Translations under genes and position numbers: made by a program
The notes under the pieces: model-generated
What the model saw: only the letters and a program-made list of their open reading frames with translations
Told to the model about the DNA's origin: nothing
Databases searched by the model: none
Part shown: positions 7,829 to 13,481 of the stretch, piece after piece
Position numbering within the stretch: the stretch's first letter is position 1
Layout: every line of letters begins with the position of its first letter
From: an uncultured Flavobacteriaceae bacterium
Lineage (GTDB): Bacteria > Bacteroidota > Bacteroidia > Flavobacteriales > Flavobacteriaceae
Assembly: GCA_938018045.1 (NCBI GenBank)
Contig: CALIIP010000010.1
Span: 1-13,481 of the forward strand
Direction of reading: 5' to 3'
Length of the DNA: 13,481 nt

Positions 7829-9373
7829 TTACGATACAGTTTCTTTACTTAACAAATAACCAACTTCAACTTCTGGATATAAATCGCTAAATCGCATTAC
7901 TTTATTAATTCCAACACGTTTATTAATATGTTTTCTTTCAATATCTTCAGGATTGTCTAATCCAGCTGCAGCCAATAATTCTAGGAAACTCTGTACAGTT
8001 TCATGCTGATAATTTTTAACTCGTTCTGCCTTATCTCCAACATTTAACCCTTTCATTAACGATTTGTTTTGTGTCGCAACACCTACAGGACAAGTGTTTG
8101 TATTACAAAGCAACGCTTGAATACAACCAACAGAAAGCATCATTGCGCGTGCACTGCTACAAATATCTGCACCCAAAGAAATGACTCTTGCCATGTGAAA
8201 TCCTGAAACAATTTTTCCTGCAGCAATAATTTTAATATCTTTTTTAAGATTATATCCAACCAATGTATCGTGTACAAAAACCAACCCATCACGAAGGGGC
8301 ATTCCAATCGAATTTGAAAACTCTACAGGCGCCGCTCCAGTTCCCCCTTCACCGCCATCTACAGCAATAAAATCTGGAATAATTCCGGTTGCAATCATGG
8401 CTTCACACAAATCTGTAAATTCTTGTTTTTTACCAACACATAATTTAAAACCAACTGGTTTTCCTCCTGATAAATGTTTACATTTTTGGATAAAATGCAT
8501 CATTTCTGTCGGATTAGAAAACGATGAATGCATTGGTGGTGAATGCACATCATTATGAGGTTCTATATGCCGAATTTTAGCAATTTCAGGCGTGTTTTTC
8601 TTAGCAGGAAGAATCCCTCCATGTCCAGGTTTTGCACCTTGAGAAAGTTTAATTTCAATCATTTTTACTTGATGTTTTTGAGCACCGTCTTTAAACCCAT
8701 TATCAGAAAAATTACCATCTTTATCTCTACACCCAAAATAGCCAGTTCCAATTTGCCAAATTAAATCTCCTTCAGGATTTAAATGGTGTGGACTTAAACC
8801 TCCTTCACCAGTATTATGAGCGAAATTCCCCATTCTTGCACCTTTGTTCATTGCCAAAACAGCATTTTCACTTAATGAACCAAAACTCATCGCAGAGATA
8901 TTTAACAAACTCATAGAATATGGTTGCTTACAGTCTTTATTTCCAACAATCACACGAGGAAATTCTTCACCTTCTTTGGAAAGTTTTGCATACATTGAAT
9001 GATCCATCCATTCATATCCAGAACGATACACATTCATTTGTGTACCAAATGGAGCGGTTGAGGTTTCTTTTTTAGAACGAGAATAAACCAAACTTCTAAA
9101 AATTCTATTAAAAGGTCTTCCTTGCGTATCAGTCTCCACAAAATATTGCATTATTTCAGGACGAACACTTTCAAGAATATATCTAAAATGACCTAAAACA
9201 GGAAAGTTCCGTAGTATCGTATGTTTTGTTTGGATAATATCATATAGGCCCAATAAAATTAACGGAACAATCACTATAAAACTCCATAGGATAGGAGCCC
9301 AAGATTGAGAAATTACAAAAACAGCTACAATAGCAAGTATAGAAATTAGTAAGAATTTTTCACGGACTTTCAT
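7829..9373 (-). CDS. Membrane-anchored FMN-binding glutamate-synthase-family protein (GltB synthase domain only)
   Basis: This 514-residue protein consists of the glutamate-synthase FMN/3Fe-4S domain without the glutaminase (GATase type 2) domain or the gltB C-terminal helix. Residues 7-45 contain two hydrophobic segments separated by SQSWAP, so it is probably anchored in the inner membrane with the barrel on the cytoplasmic side. FMN-barrel motifs include AMSFGSLSENAV (161-172), HNTGEGGLSPHHL (186-198), IKLSQGAKPGHGG (241-253) and AVDGGEGGTGAAP (337-349). The cluster motif CIQALLCNTNTC gives C417, C423 and C428, a C-x5-C-x4-C pattern like the 3Fe-4S site of GltB. Such proteins are often annotated as glutamate synthases, but without a glutaminase domain the amide donor and true reaction are unknown. 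The ATG is at 9373. The GNAT gene follows after 1 bp. Confidence 0.92.
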   Translation of the reverse strand: MKVREKFLLISILAIVAVFVISQSWAPILWSFIVIVPLILLGLYDIIQTKHTILRNFPVLGHFRYILESVRPEIMQYFVETDTQGRPFNRIFRSLVYSRSKKETSTAPFGTQMNVYRSGYEWMDHSMYAKLSKEGEEFPRVIVGNKDCKQPYSMSLLNISAMSFGSLSENAVLAMNKGARMGNFAHNTGEGGLSPHHLNPEGDLIWQIGTGYFGCRDKDGNFSDNGFKDGAQKHQVKMIEIKLSQGAKPGHGGILPAKKNTPEIAKIRHIEPHNDVHSPPMHSSFSNPTEMMHFIQKCKHLSGGKPVGFKLCVGKKQEFTDLCEAMIATGIIPDFIAVDGGEGGTGAAPVEFSNSIGMPLRDGLVFVHDTLVGYNLKKDIKIIAAGKIVSGFHMARVISLGADICSSARAMMLSVGCIQALLCNTNTCPVGVATQNKSLMKGLNVGDKAERVKNYQHETVQSFLELLAAAGLDNPEDIERKHINKRVGINKVMRFSDLYPEVEVGYLLSKETVS

Positions 9374-9472
9374 TATTATATATTTTACTACAAATATCAG
9401 AAAATTTTAACTTTGTTTTGAACTTTATTTTTATTTATCATTTCTTAGAAGTCAGGAATCTAAATTAAGTCT

Positions 9473-9480
9473 TATTTTTG
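9473..9480 (+). promoter_or_regulatory. Probable -7 promoter element for folB
   Basis: TATTTTTG exactly matches the TAnnTTTG consensus, 15 bases before the folB ATG at 9496, implying a transcript start near 9487. There is no good TTTG at the usual -33 distance, so the assignment rests on the -7 box and its position. It sits in the 122-bp divergent gap (9374-9495) shared with the minus-strand glutamate-synthase-like gene. That gene has only an imperfect -7 candidate (GATATTTG on the minus strand). Nothing else is recognisable in that gap. Confidence 0.4.
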
Positions 9481-9495
9481 CTATAAATACACAAA

Positions 9496-9855
9496 ATGGG
9501 AATCATAAAAGTACAAAACATAAGAGTTTACGCATATCACGGTTGCTTAATAGAAGAAGGAAAAATTGGCTCAGATTATAGAGTTGATGTAAAAGTAAAA
9601 GCCGATTTGTCAAAATCTACTAAGACAGATGAACTCTCAGATACTGTTGACTATGTTCATTTAAATAAGATTGTAAAAGAAGAAATGGCAATTCGTTCAA
9701 AATTATTAGAACATGTTGCCGATAGAATTTTGGATAGAATTTTAGACGAGCTAAAAATGGTAAAAGTTGCAGATGTATCGGTTGCTAAAATGAATCCACC
9801 AATTGGCGGAAACGTAGAAAAAGTTACTGTTGCCTTAAGAAAGAAACGAAAATAG
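9496..9855 (+). CDS. folB: Dihydroneopterin aldolase
   Basis: This cytoplasmic folate-pathway enzyme converts 7,8-dihydroneopterin to 6-hydroxymethyl-7,8-dihydropterin and glycolaldehyde. It has 119 residues, the usual size for this T-fold octameric enzyme. Visible family motifs are VYAYHGCLIEEGKIG (11-25) with the conserved glutamate E21, LSDTVDYVHL with Y53, LLEHVADRI with E72 (the pterin-anchoring glutamate in the family), and AKMNPPIGG with K98, the expected catalytic lysine. The equivalences are by alignment with the Staphylococcus aureus enzyme from memory. The start ATG lies directly before the first beta strand GIIKVQNIRVYAYHG, so it is secure. The gene is monocistronic by appearance: it has its own -7 box upstream and is followed after 51 bp by tRNA-Cys, which has a separate promoter. 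Confidence 0.95.
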   Translation: MGIIKVQNIRVYAYHGCLIEEGKIGSDYRVDVKVKADLSKSTKTDELSDTVDYVHLNKIVKEEMAIRSKLLEHVADRILDRILDELKMVKVADVSVAKMNPPIGGNVEKVTVALRKKRK

Positions 9856-9864
9856 CAAAAATCC

Positions 9865-9894
9865 TTGTATGCAAACTAAAAAGAATTAAATTTG
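9865..9894 (+). promoter_or_regulatory. Bacteroidota-type promoter for tRNA-Cys
   Basis: TTG at 9865-9867 and TAAATTTG at 9887-9894 are separated by exactly 19 bases. This matches the TTTG / TAnnTTTG arrangement used by the primary sigma factor of Bacteroidota, with the -7 box perfect and the -33 box three of four bases (CTTG-type core). The predicted start is near 9900, some 7 bases before the mature tRNA 5' end at 9907, which suits a short 5' leader removed by RNase P. It is the best-formed promoter in the window. Confidence 0.65.
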
Positions 9895-9906
9895 CAGTCA
9901 TAATTT

Positions 9907-9977
9907 GGCGTTGTGGCCGAGTGGCTAGGCTGGGCTCTGCAAAAGCTCCTACAGCGGTTCGAATCCGCTCGACGCCT
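9907..9977 (+). tRNA. tRNA-Cys (anticodon GCA)
   Basis: This is a complete 71-nt cloverleaf. The acceptor stem is 9907-9913 with 9970-9976 (seven pairs, one G-U wobble). The D arm is 9916-9918 with 9928-9930, and its loop contains GG. The anticodon stem is 9932-9936 with 9944-9948 (one G-U), with loop CTGCAAA at 9937-9943 and anticodon GCA at 9939-9941. The variable loop is CTAC (9949-9952), and the T stem is 9953-9957 with 9965-9969 around TTCGAAT. The discriminator base is T at 9977; U73 is the main identity base for cysteinyl-tRNA synthetase, which supports the call. CCA is not encoded (the following bases are CAA), so it must be added by the CCA-adding enzyme. A perfect hairpin terminator begins 2 bases later. 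Confidence 0.98.
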
Positions 9978-9978
9978 C

Positions 9979-10012
9979 AAAACCGTCTCGATTTTATCGA
10001 GACGGTTTTTTT
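9979..10012 (+). terminator. Intrinsic terminator after tRNA-Cys
   Basis: A perfect 14-bp inverted repeat (9979-9992 with 9996-10009) with a TTT loop begins with AAAACC and ends with GGTTTT, then continues into further T residues to 10012. The GC-rich core (CCGTCTCG) followed by a T run is a classic Rho-independent terminator. The leading A run means it could also stop transcripts arriving from the right on the minus strand. It starts only 2 bases after the tRNA discriminator base, so 3' trailer processing must work within or next to the hairpin. Confidence 0.9.
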
Positions 10013-10046
10013 ATTTTCTTTAACAAAGAGTTTGTTAGAAATTTAG

Positions 10047-10054
10047 CATATTTG
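10047..10054 (+). promoter_or_regulatory. Weak -7 promoter candidate for the MBL-fold gene
   Basis: CATATTTG differs by one base from TAnnTTTG and lies just 6 bases before the ATG at 10060. A TTTG at 10031-10034 lies upstream, but only 12 bases separate the two, short of the usual spacing. Because a strong terminator ends at about 10012, some promoter must lie in 10013-10059, and this is the best candidate. If it is used, the transcript would be nearly leaderless. Confidence 0.3.
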
Positions 10055-10059
10055 TAGAC

Positions 10060-10920
10060 ATGAATATTTATCCAATAGAGACAGGAAATTTTAAACTTGA
10101 TGGAGGAGCAATGTTTGGCGTTGTTCCAAAGGTTTTATGGGAACGAACAAACCCTTCTGATGATAGAAATTTAATTGATTTAAGTATGCGTTGCTTGTTG
10201 ATTGAAGATGGTGAACGCTTGATTTTGATTGATACTGGAGTCGGAAATAAACAATCAGATAAGTTTTTTAGTTATTATTATTTATTCGGCGGATTTTCTC
10301 TAGATACTTCACTTGCAAAACATGGTTTTCATCGTGATGATATTACAGATATTTTTTTAACACACTTACATTTTGATCATTGTGGTGGTTCTATTCAATG
10401 GAATAATGACAAGACTTTTTATGAACCTGCATTTAAAAACGCAAAGTTTTGGAGTAACAAAGATCATTGGAAATGGGCAACTGAACCAAATGCTCGTGAA
10501 AAAGCATCTTTTTTGAAAGAAAATATAAATCCGATGGAAGAAAGCGGACAATTAAATTTTGTTGACATTCCCAAGAATAGTTTCTCAGAAACTTCACCTT
10601 TAGGATTTGGCATTTTATTTGCAGATGGTCATACAGATAAGCAAATGATTCCGCACATAAAACATCAAGGGAAAACAATTGTTTTTATGGCTGATTTATT
10701 GCCAACAACAGGGCATATTCCGTTGCCTTATGTCATAGGTTATGACACGCGACCATTATTAACGCTAGATGAAAAAGAAATATTTTTAAATAAAGCAGCA
10801 GACGAAGAATTTTATCTCTTCTTAGAACACGATGCATATTCAGAATTATGCACAGTACAACATACCGAAAAAGGCGTTCGCCTTAAAGATACTTTTAAAT
10901 TTAACGAAATTTTTAATTAA
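10060..10920 (+). CDS. MBL-fold metallo-hydrolase
   Basis: This 286-residue metallo-beta-lactamase-fold hydrolase should bind two metal ions. The ligand set is complete: THLHFDHCGG with H102, H104, D106 and H107, then H191 in FADGHTDKQ, D212 in VFMADLLPTTGH, and H257 in LFLEHDAY. An LILIDTGVGN strand near residues 54-63 is the usual lead-in to the fold. No signal peptide is seen, so it is probably cytoplasmic. The overall plan resembles the AiiA-lactonase/YtnP-like branch, but the substrate cannot be assigned from sequence. Alternatives include a lactonase, a phosphodiesterase or another ester hydrolase. The M1 peptidase gene starts 8 bp after its stop, so the two are probably one transcript. 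The tRNA-Cys terminator isolates it from folB and the tRNA upstream. Confidence 0.9.
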   Translation: MNIYPIETGNFKLDGGAMFGVVPKVLWERTNPSDDRNLIDLSMRCLLIEDGERLILIDTGVGNKQSDKFFSYYYLFGGFSLDTSLAKHGFHRDDITDIFLTHLHFDHCGGSIQWNNDKTFYEPAFKNAKFWSNKDHWKWATEPNAREKASFLKENINPMEESGQLNFVDIPKNSFSETSPLGFGILFADGHTDKQMIPHIKHQGKTIVFMADLLPTTGHIPLPYVIGYDTRPLLTLDEKEIFLNKAADEEFYLFLEHDAYSELCTVQHTEKGVRLKDTFKFNEIFN

Positions 10921-10928
10921 CACAGAAC

Positions 10929-12746
10929 ATGAATAAATACTTTTTTTTAGCATTATTAGCCCTCGGAATTTTTACAACTAACGCACAATCAAATTCAACA
11001 TATTGGCAACAAAAAGTTGATTATACGATGGATATCGACATGAATGTCGATAATTTTCAATTTGATGGAAAACAAAAATTGGTCTACACCAACAATTCTC
11101 CTGACGAATTAAATATGGTTTTTTACCACTTGTATTTTAATGCTTTTCAGCCAGATTCTGAGATGTATAATCACTATGCAACGATACCAGATCCAGACCG
11201 AAGATTTGTTAAAAATGTGTTGAACATCAATAATTTAAAACCAGAAGAACAAGGATTTATCAAAGTCAACTCTTTAAAACAAGATAAAAAAGCGGTTAAA
11301 TTTGAAGTAATTGGTACGATATTAAAAGTGATGCTTAACAAACCAATTCAGCCAAATGAATCTGTAACTTTTGATATGAATTTTTTAGGTCAAGTACCAG
11401 TTCAAACAAGAAGATCAGGAAGAAATAATAAAGAAGGAATTGCACTTTCTATGGCGCAATGGTACCCAAAAATGGCAGAATATGATGTAGAAGGATGGAA
11501 TGCAAATCCATATATTAATCAAGAATTTCATGGAGTTTGGGGAGATTTTGACGTAACAATTCACTTAGATAAAGAATATACTATTGGTGGAACAGGATAT
11601 CTTCAAAACCCACAAGAAGTTGGTCATGGATACGAGGATAAAACAAAACCGTTAAAACTTCCGAAGGGAGATAAATTAAAATGGCATTTTAAGGCTCCAA
11701 ATGTGCACGACTATACTTGGGCAGCAGATGATGATTACATTCACGAGATTTTAAAAGGCCCAAACGATGTTGATTTACATTTTTTATATAAAAGTGATAT
11801 CAATAATAAAGAAGATTGGAAAACCATGCAGAATATGACTGTCAAATCAATGGAATATTTCAATGAATTGGTTGGAGATTACCCTTACAAACAATACTCT
11901 GTTATTCAAGCTGGAGACGGCGGAATGGAGTACGGAATGTGTACATTAATTACCGCAAAAAGATCTTTAGGAAGTTTAATTGGAGTGATGCAACATGAGT
12001 TGGCGCATTCTTGGTTTCAGTTTGTAATAGCAACCAACGAAAGCAAACATTCTTGGATGGATGAAGGTTTTACATCATATATAGATAGTAAAGCATGGGA
12101 CACATTGGTACTAGAAACAAAACAAGAAAATCCACATGCAGGAGCATACAGAAGCTATTTTAATATTGTAAATTCAGACAGGCAAGAACCATTATCTACT
12201 CATGGTGATAGATATCATAGAGATAGAACTTGGAGTTCAAATGCGTATCAAAAAGGCTGTTTGTTTTTAACGCAGTTAGGATATATAATGGGACCAGAAA
12301 ACTTAGACAAAACAGTAAAAAAGTACTATCAAGATTTCAAATTTAAGCATCCAACACCTAATGATATCATGCGAACTGCAGAAAAAGTTTCTGGACTACA
12401 ATTAGATTGGTATTTAAACGAATGGACGCAAACAACAAATACAATTGATTACGGAATTAAAGTAATTGCAAACAAGTCAATTACGTTAGAAAGAATTGGA
12501 AGGTTGCCAATGCCAATTGATGTATCGGTGACTTATACAGACGGAACTTCTGAAGAATTTTATATTCCTCTTAGAATGATGCTTGGTGAAAAACCAACGA
12601 GTGCAACTAAGTTAGAAAATTGGGCGAGAACGCATCCAACCTATACATTTAAGGCGTCGAAAGCGATTAAATCGGTAGAAATAGATGCTTCTAAATTAAT
12701 GGCTGATGTTGATAGGAAAAATAATTTGGTAAAAGTTAAAGAGTAA
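10929..12746 (+). CDS. Secreted M1-family zinc metallopeptidase
   Basis: This is an exported gluzincin aminopeptidase-like enzyme, 605 residues. Residues 1-19 form a signal peptide (FFLALLALGIFTTNA-Q). An N-terminal beta domain runs to about residue 250, with a NELNMVFYHLYFNAFQPD-like M1 block. The catalytic domain has zinc motif HELAH at 356-360 and the third ligand E379 in WMDEGF, exactly HExxH-x18-E. The transition-state tyrosine is probably Y440 in NAYQKG. The exopeptidase motif, GxMEN in classical M1 enzymes, reads GGMEY at 331-335. A C-terminal beta domain (about 490-605) follows. There is no type IX sorting domain and no lipobox, so it is likely periplasmic. Bacteroidota carry many such shorter M1 peptidases lacking the large helical domain. 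The gene follows the MBL-fold gene by 8 bp. Confidence 0.93.
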   Translation: MNKYFFLALLALGIFTTNAQSNSTYWQQKVDYTMDIDMNVDNFQFDGKQKLVYTNNSPDELNMVFYHLYFNAFQPDSEMYNHYATIPDPDRRFVKNVLNINNLKPEEQGFIKVNSLKQDKKAVKFEVIGTILKVMLNKPIQPNESVTFDMNFLGQVPVQTRRSGRNNKEGIALSMAQWYPKMAEYDVEGWNANPYINQEFHGVWGDFDVTIHLDKEYTIGGTGYLQNPQEVGHGYEDKTKPLKLPKGDKLKWHFKAPNVHDYTWAADDDYIHEILKGPNDVDLHFLYKSDINNKEDWKTMQNMTVKSMEYFNELVGDYPYKQYSVIQAGDGGMEYGMCTLITAKRSLGSLIGVMQHELAHSWFQFVIATNESKHSWMDEGFTSYIDSKAWDTLVLETKQENPHAGAYRSYFNIVNSDRQEPLSTHGDRYHRDRTWSSNAYQKGCLFLTQLGYIMGPENLDKTVKKYYQDFKFKHPTPNDIMRTAEKVSGLQLDWYLNEWTQTTNTIDYGIKVIANKSITLERIGRLPMPIDVSVTYTDGTSEEFYIPLRMMLGEKPTSATKLENWARTHPTYTFKASKAIKSVEIDASKLMADVDRKNNLVKVKE

Positions 12747-12763
12747 ATAAAATAATAATAATT

Positions 12764-13150
12764 TTGAAAAAGAAAACACTTTTATTGCTAGTTGTTTTAA
12801 GTTTTGGATTTACAAATACTAAAAGTAATTGTGAACTGAAAAACGGAAAATACAAAGTTATTTATAACAGTAATTATTCTGAATACTCACAATTTGATTT
12901 TGTAATAAAAAATGAAAATTTTATTACAAAAGGAAATAAACATAAAATAAAGTGGATTTCAAAAAATCAATTTAGGCTTATCACAAAAAATCAAAAGAAG
13001 GATTCATTAACTGATATTTCTAAAAAGTTAAATTCGTTAGGAACTCCTTTTTATGAAATAATAAGTTCAAAAAAAGACACAATTAATTTTGTTTATATGC
13101 ATACTGCTCATATTACAATTAATGAAGGGAAATTCATAAAAATAAAATAA
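12764..13150 (+). CDS. Small exported protein of unknown function
   Basis: I do not recognise a family for this 128-residue protein. The predicted start is TTG at 12764-12766, giving MKKKTLLLLVVLSFGF, a convincing lysine-rich signal-peptide start; no ATG is available nearby in frame. Cleavage is probably around residues 18-22 (TNTKS-N). The lone cysteine at about 23 is not in a lipobox. The mature part is about 105 residues, rich in lysine, asparagine and isoleucine, with alternating patterns such as GKYKVIYNS, FDFVIKNENFI and HKIKWISKNQFRL that suggest a small all-beta fold (inference). It follows the M1 peptidase by 17 bp and may be read from the same transcript. It is very AT-rich, even for this window. 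It converges with the LysE gene, leaving 1 bp between the stops. Confidence 0.65.
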   Translation: MKKKTLLLLVVLSFGFTNTKSNCELKNGKYKVIYNSNYSEYSQFDFVIKNENFITKGNKHKIKWISKNQFRLITKNQKKDSLTDISKKLNSLGTPFYEIISSKKDTINFVYMHTAHITINEGKFIKIK

Positions 13151-13151
13151 C

Positions 13152-13481
13152 CTATCTTCTATTCTCCATAAATGTATCTACTTTTTCTTGAGGAATAAAT
13201 CCTTTTGAAATAAGCGCCAATCCAAATATCATTAATAGGATTCCCATTCCTCTTTTTATTTTGAGGATTACATTTGCTGTCAGTTTTTTACGGAGTTGTT
13301 TTGCGAGTACTATTTTACCAATATCAGTAATAAAATAAGCGATAAGAATAACGGTAAAAAACCAAAAAATTCTTGATTCGTCCATATCTAGTGAAGGCCC
13401 AACACCCACGATAAGCAACAACCAAAAAGTAAGGACACCAACATTAATAAAATTCAAGAAAAAACCTTTTATAAACAACCC
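13152..13481 (-). CDS. LysE-family transporter, C-terminal half (runs off the window)
   Basis: This is a membrane protein of the LysE/RhtB amino-acid exporter superfamily, visible only as its last 109 or so residues. The frame is open to the final base, so the N-terminal half lies beyond 13481. The TTG at 13478 falls inside the conserved segment and is not a start. Visible are the FIKGFFLNFINVGVLTFW block, which is the family's mid-protein G-x-x-x-N-x-x-N motif (here lacking the usual proline after the second asparagine), and three hydrophobic segments. The last segment is followed by KGFIPQEKVDTFMENRR. The substrate (lysine, homoserine, leucine or another) cannot be told. The protein would sit in the inner membrane and use proton-driven export. 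It converges with the small exported-protein gene with 1 bp between the stops and no terminator-like hairpin visible. Confidence 0.85.
   Translation of the reverse strand, partial: GLFIKGFFLNFINVGVLTFWLLLIVGVGPSLDMDESRIFWFFTVILIAYFITDIGKIVLAKQLRKKLTANVILKIKRGMGILLMIFGLALISKGFIPQEKVDTFMENRR

Noticed and set aside
8543..8764. Plus-strand open frame inside the glutamate-synthase-like gene
   Set aside because: It is antisense to conserved FMN-barrel sequence with a low-complexity translation, so it is a shadow frame.
9721..9744. Tandem near-identical 12-base units in folB encoding DRIL twice
   Set aside because: The region aligns without an insertion to other dihydroneopterin aldolases, so it is ordinary helix sequence and not a recent duplication.
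10366..10678. Two overlapping minus-strand open frames opposite the MBL-fold gene
   Set aside because: Both are antisense to the metal-binding region, which is clearly coding on the plus strand, and neither resembles a protein family.
1..13481. CRISPR array, insertion sequence, phage, toxin-antitoxin or defence system
   Set aside because: No spaced direct repeats, transposase, integrase, terminal inverted repeats or recognisable defence genes were found. The gene content is housekeeping and envelope functions with uniform composition.

Overview
The window is an AT-rich stretch of ordinary-looking chromosome from a member of the Bacteroidota, most likely a marine-type Flavobacteriaceae. Three things point there. 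The -7 boxes upstream of several genes match the Bacteroidota consensus TAnnTTTG, and Shine-Dalgarno-like sites are absent. The gene families are typical: a DUF4837-like lipoprotein beside a LysM lytic transglycosylase, a stand-alone membrane-anchored glutamate-synthase-like FMN protein, and a glutaminyl-tRNA synthetase. Best homologies by eye are to flavobacterial proteins. Genus cannot be read from the sequence.

Layout. Positions 1-4057 form a plus-strand block: the 3' part of scoB (3-oxoacid CoA-transferase subunit B, truncated by the window edge), an exodeoxyribonuclease III (xth), a secreted MltD-like lytic transglycosylase with two LysM domains, and a DUF4837-like lipoprotein 4 bp after it. 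A short CAGT-phased repeat separates xth from the transglycosylase gene. Positions 4054-9373 form a minus-strand block, transcribed right to left: an FMN/3Fe-4S glutamate-synthase-family protein, a GNAT acetyltransferase 1 bp after it, glnS behind a probable promoter of its own, and a phosphoethanolamine-transferase-like membrane enzyme 7 bp after glnS with a TTG start. The two blocks converge with overlapping stop codons at 4054-4057.

From 9496 the plus strand resumes with folB (dihydroneopterin aldolase), a complete tRNA-Cys(GCA) with a well-formed promoter and a perfect-stem terminator, then an MBL-fold hydrolase and a secreted M1 metallopeptidase 8 bp apart, and a small exported protein of unknown function. 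A LysE-family transporter on the minus strand runs off the right edge.

Functionally this is a mixture of housekeeping genes (ketone-body/CoA metabolism, DNA repair, glutamine charging, folate synthesis, tRNA-Cys) and envelope genes (peptidoglycan cleavage, lipoprotein, lipid A or glycan phosphoethanolamine modification, exported peptidase). No mobile element, CRISPR array, phage gene, defence island or biosynthetic cluster is visible, and I do not see a convincing undescribed multi-gene system. The points most worth a second look are the CAGT-phased repeat, the transglycosylase/DUF4837 pair, the glnS/phosphoethanolamine-transferase pair, and the unrecognised exported protein.
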